Assembly (NCBI GenBank): GCA_937934295.1
Contig: CALHAI010000004.1
Location: 186,001-250,000, forward strand
DNA length: 64,000 bases
Reading direction: 5' to 3'
Source: an uncultured Blastocatellia bacterium
GTDB lineage: Bacteria > Acidobacteriota > Blastocatellia > HR10
The translations under genes and the position numbers were made by a program. Every line of letters begins with the position of its first letter. The stretch's first letter is position 1. Shown one piece after another: positions 19,151 through 27,792 of the stretch. The notes beneath the pieces are model-generated. The model saw only the letters and a program-made list of their open reading frames with translations, searched no databases and was not told where the DNA came from.

Positions 19151-20812
19151 ATGGCCGAGAACACGAACGCGTATTTCGAAGCCTTGAGCGCGAAGAACGA
19201 GGCGACCATCACGACGGCCACGGATCCGTTCGCCGAGGAACACCGCGCGCGCCGCTTGGCCGAACGATATCGGCTCCCATTCCTCGATCTGACGCGCGTG
19301 CGCATGGATCAGGAGCTGCTTCGGCTCTTGCCTGTTGAGCTGATGGTGCAATATCGGTTCGTGCCCGTGCGGCGAGAGGGGGACACACTGCTGGTGGCCG
19401 TGGCTGATCCGAGGGATCTCGATCGCCTCGATGAGATTCGCGTGCGATTGAAGGAGAAAGTCCGGTGGGCCGTGGCGTCCCCCTCGGCCATCGAAGCCGT
19501 CCTCACCCGAGGTGATGCCTCGCAGCGCGTCCTGGACGAGACGACCGAGCACCTGCGCGTCGCGCTCGTGAAGGAGACCGAACAGGGGGAAGAGGATCTC
19601 GATCTGGATCGCTTGATGGGCGATCGGGAGATGAGCCCCATTGTGAAGCTCGTGGATTCGGTCATCCTGACGGCCTTGGAGCGGCGCGCGAGCGACATCC
19701 ACATCGAGACGCAAGCCTCGGAGGTCGTGATCAAGTATCGCATTGACGGCGTGCTCTATCCGGCGGGACCGCCCATTGATATTCAGCATCATCAGACGAT
19801 CATCTCCCGCATCAAGGTGATGTCGGAGCTGGACATCGCGGAACGGCGCATCCCGCAAGATGGCCGCTTCCGCGTGCGCGTGCGCGGTCGCACGATCGAT
19901 TTCCGCGTCTCCATCATGCCGACCATTCATGGCGAGGATGCCGTCATTCGGATTCTCGATAAGGAGCAGCTCAGCGAGAAATTCCGCGACCTGCGCTTGG
20001 ATGTCCTCGGGTTCGATGCGGAGACGTTGCGGAAGTTCCGACATTTCATCCGCGAGCCGTATGGGATGATCCTCGTCACCGGACCGACCGGATCGGGCAA
20101 GACGACAACGCTCTACGCCGCCATCAACGAGATCCGAACTGGCGAAGAGAAGATCATCACGATCGAGGACCCGGTCGAGTATCAACTGAAAGGCGTGACG
20201 CAGATTCAGGTCAACGAGAAGAAGGGGCTCACCTTCGCCCGCGGCTTGCGCTCGATCCTGCGCCATGATCCGGACAAGATCATGGTCGGCGAGATTCGCG
20301 ATCCGGAGACGGCGCAGATCGCCATCCAGTCGGCGCTGACGGGGCATCTCGTCTTCACGACCGTGCACGCGAACAACGTCATTGACGTCATCGGCCGATT
20401 CCTGAACATGGGCGTGGAGCCCTACAACTTCGTCAGCGCGCTCAACTGCGTGCTCGCGCAGCGGCTCGTGCGCGTGCTCTGCCCGCAGTGCAAGCGTCCG
20501 TATACGCCGAGCGATCAGGAGCTCCTTGATTCGGGGCTCTCGCCAGAACGCTATCGGGCATACACGTTCTACGAGGCCGTCGGATGCGAGTACTGCAACT
20601 GGACCGGATACCGCGGGCGCACGGCCATCCATGAGCTTCTGGACATGACCGATAACATTCGCGAGCTGATCATCGCACGGCGCCCGGGTTCGGAGATTCG
20701 ACGGGCCGCCCAAGCCGAAGGGCTGCGCACGTTGCGCGAATCGGCCGTTCAGAAAGTGCTCGAGGGCATCACGACGCTGCGCGAGATCAATCGCGTGACA
20801 TTCGTGGAGTGA
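19151..20812 (+). CDS. gspE: GspE/PilB assembly ATPase
   Basis: Hexameric cytoplasmic ATPase that powers pseudopilus or pilus extension. It is 553 residues. The MshEN-like N-terminal domain covers ~1-130; Walker A GPTGSGKTTT is near residue 315; the Asp box VGEIRDPETA and His box LTGHLVFTTVHAN follow. A zinc-binding tetracysteine motif (CPQC near 443 and CEYC near 478) marks the GspE/PilB rather than the PilT family. No PilT retraction ATPase is visible in the window, so either a secretion system or a pilus with pilT elsewhere is possible. Confidence 0.95.
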   Translation: MAENTNAYFEALSAKNEATITTATDPFAEEHRARRLAERYRLPFLDLTRVRMDQELLRLLPVELMVQYRFVPVRREGDTLLVAVADPRDLDRLDEIRVRLKEKVRWAVASPSAIEAVLTRGDASQRVLDETTEHLRVALVKETEQGEEDLDLDRLMGDREMSPIVKLVDSVILTALERRASDIHIETQASEVVIKYRIDGVLYPAGPPIDIQHHQTIISRIKVMSELDIAERRIPQDGRFRVRVRGRTIDFRVSIMPTIHGEDAVIRILDKEQLSEKFRDLRLDVLGFDAETLRKFRHFIREPYGMILVTGPTGSGKTTTLYAAINEIRTGEEKIITIEDPVEYQLKGVTQIQVNEKKGLTFARGLRSILRHDPDKIMVGEIRDPETAQIAIQSALTGHLVFTTVHANNVIDVIGRFLNMGVEPYNFVSALNCVLAQRLVRVLCPQCKRPYTPSDQELLDSGLSPERYRAYTFYEAVGCEYCNWTGYRGRTAIHELLDMTDNIRELIIARRPGSEIRRAAQAEGLRTLRESAVQKVLEGITTLREINRVTFVE

Positions 20813-20891
20813 ACGCCGATGCGCCGAAGTGCGGAGGCTTCCTCTCGCGCCTTCGATCGGTGCAAGAGGTGTTCGGAAGGAGGGATGACGT

Positions 20892-23252
20892 ATGAAGCGG
20901 CGATCGCCATTTTCGAAACGCCTGGGGACAGTCGCCCTGCTCCTTATGACCCTCTGGGGTGAGCCCGCTCCCGTGTGGGCGGGATCCAAGGGGAAGAAGT
21001 ACTTCCAAGAGGGACAGAAATTGGAGGCGGCGGGGAAGTTCGATCAGGCGGCCGAACAGTACCTGCTGGCGCTCTCGGAGGCCGATCGGCCGGAGTATCA
21101 CATCGCCTATCGCCGCGCGACGCTTCAAGCGTCACTCATCTTGATGCGGCGTGGCCGCGAGTTGATGGAAGCCGGGCAGTATGAAGATGCCTATCACGCC
21201 TTCCGCCGCGCCTATCAGTTCGATCAGACAAACGAATTGGCGCGCGAGCTGGCGCGCCGCGCGCTCGAACTGGCGCAGAAGGAGGGGAAAGACATCTCCG
21301 TGCCCACGAACTCGACGTTTGGATCGCCCGGGCCCCCCGAGCGGCAGGCCGGGCGCGCGCGACCTGAGCCTCCGCCCGAGCCTCCACAGGAAGAGGCGCG
21401 ACAGGACATCATCTTTCGGGACGATCTGAAGGCCGTCATCGCGCAGCTCGGTCGGCAGCTCGGCTTGAACATACTCTTCGATCAGAGCGTGCCCGAGCGG
21501 CGCATCTCAGTCGAATTGCGAAACGTCACCAAAGCCCAAGCCCTCGATGCCATCTTGCTCAGCAACGGCCTCTTCTTCCAACCCCTCAGCGACAATACGA
21601 TCATCGTGGCCGTCGATCAACCGGCCAATCGCAATCGCCTGCAGCAGACGAGCGTGCAGACCTTTTACCTGAGACACGCCGATCCCGTGCAAGTCCAACA
21701 GCAGTTGGCGCCCATAGCGGGACAATTGCGCGCGCAGATCGTGCTCAATCAGGATTTGCGCGCCTTGATCGTACGCGCGACGCCGGAGAACCTGAAGCTC
21801 TTCGAGGAGATCATCCAGAGCATTGATAAGGAGAAGCCCGAGGTGATGATCGACATCAGCATCTATGAGGTCGCACGCAACGATCTGATCGAGATCGGGA
21901 ACCAGTTGCTGTACGATGGCTTCTTCACCTCTCCGCCGCAGGGGCCGATCCGTCCCGGCACGTTGAATCTGCTCGGTGTGACGATGGGGCAGATCATCAC
22001 CGAGCAGCGGTTGGCCCTCGCCATTCCCACGAGCATCATCCGCTTCCTGCAGACGCGCGGCCGGAGCAACTTGATCGATAGCATTCAGGTGCACGCCTTG
22101 GATGGACAGCAGGTGACGGCGAACATCGGTCGTCAGATCCCCATTCAGACGGCTTCGATCCCGACCTCGTTCGTCAATGTCGGGCCGACGCAACCGGGGC
22201 AGCAGCCGGGCGTGCCACAGCCGGGACTGCTCAACAACATCTTCGGCTTCGGCTTTCCGCAAATCGAATATCGGCCCGTCGGATTGAATGTGACGATCAC
22301 GCCGACGGTCTACAGCGACGAGTACGTGAAGTTGGAGATGGAGGTGGAGACCTCAGGATTTAACGAGGGGCCGACGAGCCTGACGCCGATCTTCACGACG
22401 CGGAAGCTGAAGAGCGTGGCGACTGTCCGGACCGGTCACGCCGCGATGATGGCTGCCGTCGCGCAAAAGCGCGATGAACAGGGGCGCACGAGCATCCCCA
22501 TCCTCGGCTTCTTGCCCGTGATCGGACGATTCTTCAGCATCCCCAAGCAAACGGGCAATACGACGGACATCCTGATCACGGTGACGCCGCACATCTTGCG
22601 GGCGGCTTCGATCGAAGACTGGGATCGCCTGGCGCGACTGGCCGGGACACTGCAGAGCCAGGGGGCGAGCCTGACGATCGAGCGCTTCCTGGAACAGACT
22701 CGTGCGGCGAAAGCGAGCGCGACGGCTCAGGGGGTCGCCCGCATGGTGCCTCAGGAGGAGCGGAAAGTCGCCGAACCCGCTGGGATGCCGACCGAGGCGG
22801 CGGCTACGGTCACACCAGCTCCTGCGACACCTGAGGGAGAGCCGATTCCGCTCTCGCTGCAGATGAGCACGGCCACGCCACGGGCGGGCGAATGGGTGCA
22901 GATCGCGCTCTTCATCAATGGCAAGGAGGAGATTCGCGAAGCGACGGTGACGCTCACTTACAATCCGCAACTGCTGCGCTTGGTCAATGTGGCCGATGGC
23001 GGGGCGCTCACCAGCAGCGAGGCGCCGGCCGAGGTCCGCACGCAGTATGATCCCAGCGGAAAGATCGCACTCACCGTGCGAGCGACCGGCTCGGCGCGTC
23101 CCGCGCGAGGACGACTGGCCGTCCTCCTCTTCGACGTCTTGCAAAGCGGCAGCTCGCAGCTTGAGGTGGACACCGCCGCGACGCGATTCGTCACGGCCGA
23201 TGGTCGGGTAGTGAGATGCACGGCCTTGCCACTGACGGTCGCCGTGAAATGA
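20892..23252 (+). CDS. gspD: Secretin (GspD/PilQ) with N-terminal TPRs and a C-terminal cohesin-like domain
   Basis: Outer-membrane channel for the secretion or pilus system. It is 786 residues. Signal peptide ~1-30 (AVWA-like end). TPR-type repeats follow at about 33-130 (KYFQEGQKLEAAGKFDQAAEQY...). Secretin N-domains occupy ~170-330 (DDLKAVIAQLGRQLGLNILFD), and the secretin gate runs ~380-590 (VGLNVTITPTVY, KQTGNTTDILITVTPHIL). A ~130-residue cohesin-like beta domain (PLSLQMSTATPRAGEWVQIAL...) ends the protein. A linker of ~70 residues with Ala, Thr and Pro joins the last two. The combination is longer than a PilQ or GspD of model organisms. Confidence 0.9.
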   Translation: MKRRSPFSKRLGTVALLLMTLWGEPAPVWAGSKGKKYFQEGQKLEAAGKFDQAAEQYLLALSEADRPEYHIAYRRATLQASLILMRRGRELMEAGQYEDAYHAFRRAYQFDQTNELARELARRALELAQKEGKDISVPTNSTFGSPGPPERQAGRARPEPPPEPPQEEARQDIIFRDDLKAVIAQLGRQLGLNILFDQSVPERRISVELRNVTKAQALDAILLSNGLFFQPLSDNTIIVAVDQPANRNRLQQTSVQTFYLRHADPVQVQQQLAPIAGQLRAQIVLNQDLRALIVRATPENLKLFEEIIQSIDKEKPEVMIDISIYEVARNDLIEIGNQLLYDGFFTSPPQGPIRPGTLNLLGVTMGQIITEQRLALAIPTSIIRFLQTRGRSNLIDSIQVHALDGQQVTANIGRQIPIQTASIPTSFVNVGPTQPGQQPGVPQPGLLNNIFGFGFPQIEYRPVGLNVTITPTVYSDEYVKLEMEVETSGFNEGPTSLTPIFTTRKLKSVATVRTGHAAMMAAVAQKRDEQGRTSIPILGFLPVIGRFFSIPKQTGNTTDILITVTPHILRAASIEDWDRLARLAGTLQSQGASLTIERFLEQTRAAKASATAQGVARMVPQEERKVAEPAGMPTEAAATVTPAPATPEGEPIPLSLQMSTATPRAGEWVQIALFINGKEEIREATVTLTYNPQLLRLVNVADGGALTSSEAPAEVRTQYDPSGKIALTVRATGSARPARGRLAVLLFDVLQSGSSQLEVDTAATRFVTADGRVVRCTALPLTVAVK

Positions 23253-23737
23253 GAGGGAAGCCACGGATGAGGGATCGACGCGCTGACGGATTCACCCTCC
23301 TGGAGCTGATCCTCACGATCGCCGTCCTGAGCATCTTCACGGCGGCCGCCATCCCCATCGCGCGCAATGCTGTGCAACGTCAGCGCGAGGTCGAATTGCG
23401 CCGCGCGCTTCGTGAGCTGCGCACGGCCATTGATCGTTACAAGCGCGCCTATGATGCCGGGATCATCAGCCGGTTCGAAGCACAGGCCGAGACCGAGGGA
23501 TATCCACCGAATCTCGAAGTGCTCGTCAACGGCGTGCAACTGGCCGGAAGTCCGGATCGAAAGATTCGATTCCTTCGGCGCATCCCCGTGGATCCGATGA
23601 CTGGTCGCGCCGAATGGGGTCTGCGCTCGACGCAAGATGAGCCGAACTCCCGTTCCTGGGGCGGGCAGAATGTGTTCGATGTCTATTCGCTCAGCGAAGG
23701 GACCGCGTTGGATGGGACGCGATATCGCGATTGGTGA
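23249..23737 (+). CDS. gspG: GspG-like pseudopilin (first copy)
   Basis: 162 residues. It has a short basic leader, then a prepilin-peptidase site DG^FTLLELILTIAVLSIFTAAA with Glu5, a long N-terminal helix, and a GspG-type C-terminal beta region (RIPVDPMTGRAEWGLRS... and GTRYRDW). The ATG at 23249 overlaps the secretin stop (ATGA), which makes it more likely than an upstream ATG. It is slightly longer than a classical GspG and may be a minor subunit. The next pseudopilin overlaps its 3' end. Confidence 0.85.
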   Translation: MRGKPRMRDRRADGFTLLELILTIAVLSIFTAAAIPIARNAVQRQREVELRRALRELRTAIDRYKRAYDAGIISRFEAQAETEGYPPNLEVLVNGVQLAGSPDRKIRFLRRIPVDPMTGRAEWGLRSTQDEPNSRSWGGQNVFDVYSLSEGTALDGTRYRDW

Positions 23738-24125
23738 AGCGCGCATCGCGCGAGGCTTCACCTTGCTGGAGGTGATCATCGTCCTGACGGTCCTAGCGAT
23801 CTTGGTCTCCATCGCCATTCCCGCCTACCAGCGGGTGATCCTGCGCGCGCGTGAGGCCGTGCTCAAGCAGAATCTGCATCTGCTGAGGAGCCAGATCGAG
23901 GAGTTCGCCGCCGACTACGGCCGATATCCGGAATCCTTGCAAGAGTTGGTCGAAAAGGGGTATTTGCGCGAGTTGCCACTGGATCCCATCACGGGATCGC
24001 GCGAGACGTGGGTTCCGGTCCCGGAAGAGCAACCGCTCTCGGTTGAAGGAAAGGCGGGGATCAAAGATGTCAAGAGTGGGGCCGAAGGAGTATCATCCGA
24101 AGGAACGCCGTATAGCGATTGGTGA
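23712..24125 (+). CDS. gspG: GspG-like pseudopilin (second copy)
   Basis: 137 residues from the ATG at 23712, which lies inside the previous gene in another frame. The prepilin site is RG^FTLLEVIIVLTVLAILVSIAIPAY, with Glu5, followed by FAADYGRYPESLQELVEKGYLRELPLDPITG, a clear GspG signature, and a terminal GTPYSDW that parallels the first copy. This is the better candidate for the main pseudopilin. Upstream ATGs give non-conserved leaders and are not favoured. Confidence 0.87.
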   Translation: MGRDIAIGEARIARGFTLLEVIIVLTVLAILVSIAIPAYQRVILRAREAVLKQNLHLLRSQIEEFAADYGRYPESLQELVEKGYLRELPLDPITGSRETWVPVPEEQPLSVEGKAGIKDVKSGAEGVSSEGTPYSDW

Positions 24126-24134
24126 GCGGGCACG

Positions 24135-25232
24135 ATGAGACGCGGAGGCTTCTCGGAACTCGTCGAGCGCGTGCGCGTGTTCTTCACAGCGCCCGCACTG
24201 CCGCCGACAGCGTTGGCCCTGCGCTCGCGCGAGATCGCTGTGGTGGAGGCGCGACGAAGGCGCGGGCGCCTTTTGGTTCGCCGCGCCGCCATCGAGCCCC
24301 TGGCCGAGGGGGTGCTTGAGCCCTCCTTCGAGGGGAAGAACGTGCGGGCGAGGGAGCCGCTCCTTCACGCCCTAGAACGCGCGAGGGAAAAAGCTCGGGT
24401 GCGACATGCGCGGCGGTGGGCTGTGGCGTTACCCTCGGCGGTCTGTCGGCTCTTTCTCCTCGATATCGAGGATGCACCTAAGGCGAAGGATGAACTGGTT
24501 TCTATGATCGCGTGGAAGATCGAGCGGTTAGTCGGACTCTCGGCCTCCGAATTGACGATCGCCGCACAAGCTCTTCCTTGGCGGCCTCACGGGGCATCGG
24601 CCGAAGCGCGTTCCTCAAAACGTGAGGCCATCCCGCGACGCGAGCGATTCCTCACCGTCGCCGCTCGCACGGACGTGCTCGCCGCTTATGAAGAGGTCTT
24701 CCAAGAGGTGGGGCTCCATCCCGGATTCCTCATTCCGAACAATCTGGCCGAGAGCGGTTGGATGGCGACGCTCCCCTCGGACGAGGACGCGCTGCTCGTC
24801 TCCGTGGAGGGGGATTGGCTGACGCTCTTCTTCACGCGGCATCGAGAACCCTTGGCCGTGCGCGCTGTCCATTGTGAGCCGGAAGCGATGCTCGACGAGA
24901 TCCATCGCACACTCGTCTATTACCAAGATCGGTTGAGCCGCTCGGAGCTGGAACCGCCGTCCTCCGAGAGCGCGTCCTCGGAGGCCGAGTCCCTTTCACC
25001 AGTTTTGGAGAGGGGCGCACGGCTTCACGTGGTCGTCGTGGTCAATCACAATGAGGAGGGAGGGGGAACGCCTTCCTCATTCGCCCAAGAGATCAAAGCG
25101 CTCTGCGCCGCGCTCTTTCCCGGGAACGCGGCTCCTACGGTGTATTCCTTGAACGAGCACTCGCTCGAGCAAGAGGCGAGTTGGCGACTCTCTCAGTTGG
25201 CAGCTCCTCTGGGGATGATCATGTCCTCCTAA
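24135..25232 (+). CDS. pilM: PilM-like actin-fold protein
   Basis: 365 residues. Cytoplasmic ATP-binding actin-like partner of the PilN N-terminus. Seen: ALRSREIAVVEARRRRGRLLVRRAAIEPL near the start (the PilM first beta-hairpin), WAVALPSAVCRLFLLDIEDAPK near residue 95, VAARTDVLAAYEEVFQEVGLHPGFLIPNNLAE near residue 175, and DEDALLVSVEGDWLTLFF near residue 215. Sequence conservation is low, so the call rests on these blocks and on context. It is placed last in the operon, ten kilobases from pilN, rather than first as usual. Confidence 0.7.
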   Translation: MRRGGFSELVERVRVFFTAPALPPTALALRSREIAVVEARRRRGRLLVRRAAIEPLAEGVLEPSFEGKNVRAREPLLHALERAREKARVRHARRWAVALPSAVCRLFLLDIEDAPKAKDELVSMIAWKIERLVGLSASELTIAAQALPWRPHGASAEARSSKREAIPRRERFLTVAARTDVLAAYEEVFQEVGLHPGFLIPNNLAESGWMATLPSDEDALLVSVEGDWLTLFFTRHREPLAVRAVHCEPEAMLDEIHRTLVYYQDRLSRSELEPPSSESASSEAESLSPVLERGARLHVVVVVNHNEEGGGTPSSFAQEIKALCAALFPGNAAPTVYSLNEHSLEQEASWRLSQLAAPLGMIMSS

Positions 25233-25586
25233 ACGTGGGGCTAAAGAAGACGGCCGTAGGAACCTGCAAGACAGAACCCCAACTCTCGCACACGCTCTGT
25301 CCACTTCGGGTCAAGCTTGGCGGCAGAAGCAGACGAGGAAGGCTTCCCTCCTCAAATGCTTCCGCGCACTCCATCCATTGGGCGAACCGTTCGACCTCGC
25401 ACACCATCAGCTCGTATTTGATCAGGAAGGGGAAAAGAGTCTTCCGCCTTGAGCCGGAACGCGCGAGCTCGCATCGCACGCCGGAGAGTCGGGTGACGAG
25501 CGTTTTGACGGATGGCGAGACGAGTGCTATAGTAGTCAACCTTTGATCCGGCGTTTGGTCCGAAATCCGCAGAGAAGGAGACAAAC
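25233..25586 (+). other. 354-base stretch without a confident gene
   Basis: This lies between pilM and the UDP-glucose dehydrogenase gene. The right third holds the ugd promoter and leader. The left part has a minus-strand open frame (about 25219-25430) encoding a Cys- and Glu-containing segment around ELMVCEVERFAQWMECAEAF. It has no Shine-Dalgarno or recognisable family and may be a gene remnant. Confidence 0.4.
25505..25533 (+). promoter_or_regulatory. Sigma70 promoter for the UDP-glucose dehydrogenase unit
   Basis: TTGACG (25505-25510) and TATAGT (25528-25533) are exactly 17 bases apart. Transcription would begin near 25540, leaving a 5' leader of about 47 bases with AAGGAG before the ATG at 25587. 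Confidence 0.72.
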
Positions 25587-27002
25587 ATGCGCGTCTGCGT
25601 CATCGGGACGGGATATGTCGGATTGGTCACGGCCGCTTGTCTGAGTCACATCGGGCATGCGGTCGTGGGCGTGGACGTGGATCGGCGCAAGATCGCGCGG
25701 TTGCGCGAAGGTCTCTCGCCCATCTACGAACCCGGTTTGGAGCGCCTCTTGCGCGTTCAGGTGGATGTGGGAAGGCTCACGTTCTCGGAGAATGCGGAGT
25801 CGGCGATCGCGAAGGCCGACGTGGTTTTGATCACCGTTGGTACCCCACCGCGTGTGGATGGGCACGTGGATCTCCGCCACATTGAGACCGTCTTGCAAAC
25901 GCTCAAACGCGCGCTCGAGCGAGTGACCGACTGTGCGCTGCGCCTCATCGTGAGCAAATCTACAGTTCCCGTTGGAACAGCTCGATGGATGGCCGAATGG
26001 TTTCGGCCCACCTCTCTTGGGAGCCGGGTGCTCGTCGTGAGCAACCCGGAATTCTTGCGCGAGGGGAATGCGCTGCACGATTGCTTGTACCCGGACCGGA
26101 TCATTGTCGGCGCGGAGGATGCGAGGGCCATTCCCTTGGTCCACCAGCTCTATCGTCCGATCTTGGAGCAGACGTTCCCGACGCCGGACTATATCCCCCC
26201 TCGTCCTGACGGGCTGCAGCGTGTGCCGCTGCTGTGGATGGACTGGAACAGTGCCGAGATGGCCAAGTACGCCTCGAATGCGTTTCTCGCGTTCAAGATC
26301 AGTTTCGCTAATGAGATCGCCAACATCTGTGAGCGCGTCGGCGCCGATGTGATGCGGGTCATGGAGGCCGTAGGATTAGATCACCGCATTGGCCCGCACT
26401 ACCTGCAGGCGGGGATCGGATGGGGTGGGAGCTGCTTGGGGAAGGATCTCTTGGCCTTGATGCGATTAGCCGAACACGTCGGGTATGATCCGGCCTTGCT
26501 TCGCGCCGCCTACGCGACGAACATCGCTCAGCGTCGCGTCGTGATCGAGAAACTCCGCGCCGCCCTCGGATCGCTGGCGGGACGCACGATCGGGCTATTG
26601 GGATTGGCCTTCAAGCCAAACACGGATGACATTCGCGATGCCCCGAGCATGGCGATCGCGCGGGCGTTGCGAGACGAGGGCGCGCGAGTGAAGGTCTATG
26701 ATCCCGTCGCCATGGAGAACGCGAAGGCGGAACATCCCGATCTCGCGCTCTCGTACGCCGCTGATCCGGTGGACCTCGCCCGCGAGTGCGATGCGCTCGT
26801 CCTCGTCACCGAATGGGAGGAATTTCGCCATCTCGATCTCGCTGCACTCCGGCGCGTCATGAGAGGCGACCTCCTCTTGGACGGACGCAATCTCTTCGAT
26901 CCCGAGCACGCGCGTCGGGCGGGATTCACTTACATGGGGATCGGGCGCGCCGTCTCCGCTTCTCGCGCGCATGGCGCAGGACGTCAGGAGGGAACCGTCT
27001 GA
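25587..27002 (+). CDS. ugd: UDP-glucose 6-dehydrogenase
   Basis: NAD-dependent two-step oxidation of UDP-glucose to UDP-glucuronate for polysaccharide synthesis, downstream of GalU. It is 471 residues, near the family's 430-460. The N-terminal Rossmann motif is GTGYVGLVTAACLSHIGH. The catalytic cysteine lies in GIGWGGSCLGKDL near residue 278, and the C-terminal UDP-binding domain starts with GRTIGLLGLAFKPNTDDIRDAPS. An insertion of ~15 residues around PPRPDGLQRVPLLWM is unusual. The TGA overlaps the ATG of the next gene by one base. Confidence 0.95.
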   Translation: MRVCVIGTGYVGLVTAACLSHIGHAVVGVDVDRRKIARLREGLSPIYEPGLERLLRVQVDVGRLTFSENAESAIAKADVVLITVGTPPRVDGHVDLRHIETVLQTLKRALERVTDCALRLIVSKSTVPVGTARWMAEWFRPTSLGSRVLVVSNPEFLREGNALHDCLYPDRIIVGAEDARAIPLVHQLYRPILEQTFPTPDYIPPRPDGLQRVPLLWMDWNSAEMAKYASNAFLAFKISFANEIANICERVGADVMRVMEAVGLDHRIGPHYLQAGIGWGGSCLGKDLLALMRLAEHVGYDPALLRAAYATNIAQRRVVIEKLRAALGSLAGRTIGLLGLAFKPNTDDIRDAPSMAIARALRDEGARVKVYDPVAMENAKAEHPDLALSYAADPVDLARECDALVLVTEWEEFRHLDLAALRRVMRGDLLLDGRNLFDPEHARRAGFTYMGIGRAVSASRAHGAGRQEGTV

Positions 27003-27790
27003 TGAGGAAGAAGGCGTTCGCCATCGCTCTCGTGATATGCGCGGCGGTGCCGCTTGTCTCAGCGCAAGGGCGATTAGAGCGTGTGCTTGCTGGGCGCGGA
27101 CGCGTCGTGGATCTGACGCATCGCTTGAGCCCGGCGATCCCCTACTGGCCGGGTGAGCAATATCGGCCTTTCGAGTTCCGAACTATCGCGACGCTCGAAC
27201 GCGACGGCGTCTTCTCGGGTTTCTTCGCCATGGCCGAGCATATGGGGACGCATGTGGATGCGCCCAATCATTTCGTCGCCGGTCAGGTGTCGGTGGATCG
27301 ACTTCGCCCGGAACAGTTGATCGCTCCGGCCGTCGTCATTGACGTGCGGGAGAAGGTCGCCCGCGATCCCGATTATCAACTCACGGTCGAAGACATCCGG
27401 CAATGGGAGCGACGCCATGGTCGAATCCCTCGTGGGGCCGTCATCTTCATGTACACGGGATGGGAGGCGCGGTGGGAGAATCCGGAGGCGTACCGAAATC
27501 GAGATGCTCAAGGGGTGATGCATTTCCCCGGATTCTCGCCCGAGGTGGCGGATTTTCTCGTCCGCGCGCGGCAGATTCATGGCATCGGCATTGACACGCT
27601 CAGCGTGGACTTCGGTCCTTCGAAGGACTTTCGCGTGCATCGCATCATGCATGGGGCCGGAAAGTATCATCTGGAGAACGTCGCGCGATTGGGTCTGCTG
27701 CCTCCCCGCGGGGCAATCGTCATCGTCGGCGTGCTGCCGATCGAAGGGGGATCGGGCGGACCGGCACGCATCTTCGCGCTCTTGCCTTGA
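27002..27790 (+). CDS. Exported cyclase-family metal hydrolase (kynurenine formamidase-like)
   Basis: 262 residues. Signal peptide of ~20 residues (FAIALVICAAVPLVSA). It then follows the cyclase/arylformamidase family: VVDLTHRLSPAIPYWPG, the metal motif EHMGTHVDAPNHF near residue 80, and IGIDTLSVDFG near residue 198. Such enzymes hydrolyse amide or ester substrates; the substrate cannot be read from sequence, and no other tryptophan-degradation gene is nearby. It is translationally coupled to ugd by TGATG. Confidence 0.85.
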   Translation: MRKKAFAIALVICAAVPLVSAQGRLERVLAGRGRVVDLTHRLSPAIPYWPGEQYRPFEFRTIATLERDGVFSGFFAMAEHMGTHVDAPNHFVAGQVSVDRLRPEQLIAPAVVIDVREKVARDPDYQLTVEDIRQWERRHGRIPRGAVIFMYTGWEARWENPEAYRNRDAQGVMHFPGFSPEVADFLVRARQIHGIGIDTLSVDFGPSKDFRVHRIMHGAGKYHLENVARLGLLPPRGAIVIVGVLPIEGGSGGPARIFALLP

Positions 27791-27792
27791 CT

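Noticed and set aside
18356-20989. An 877-codon minus-strand open frame.
   Set aside because: It lies opposite gspF and gspE, both with complete motifs. The translated sequence is Arg/His/Asp-rich and low in signature.
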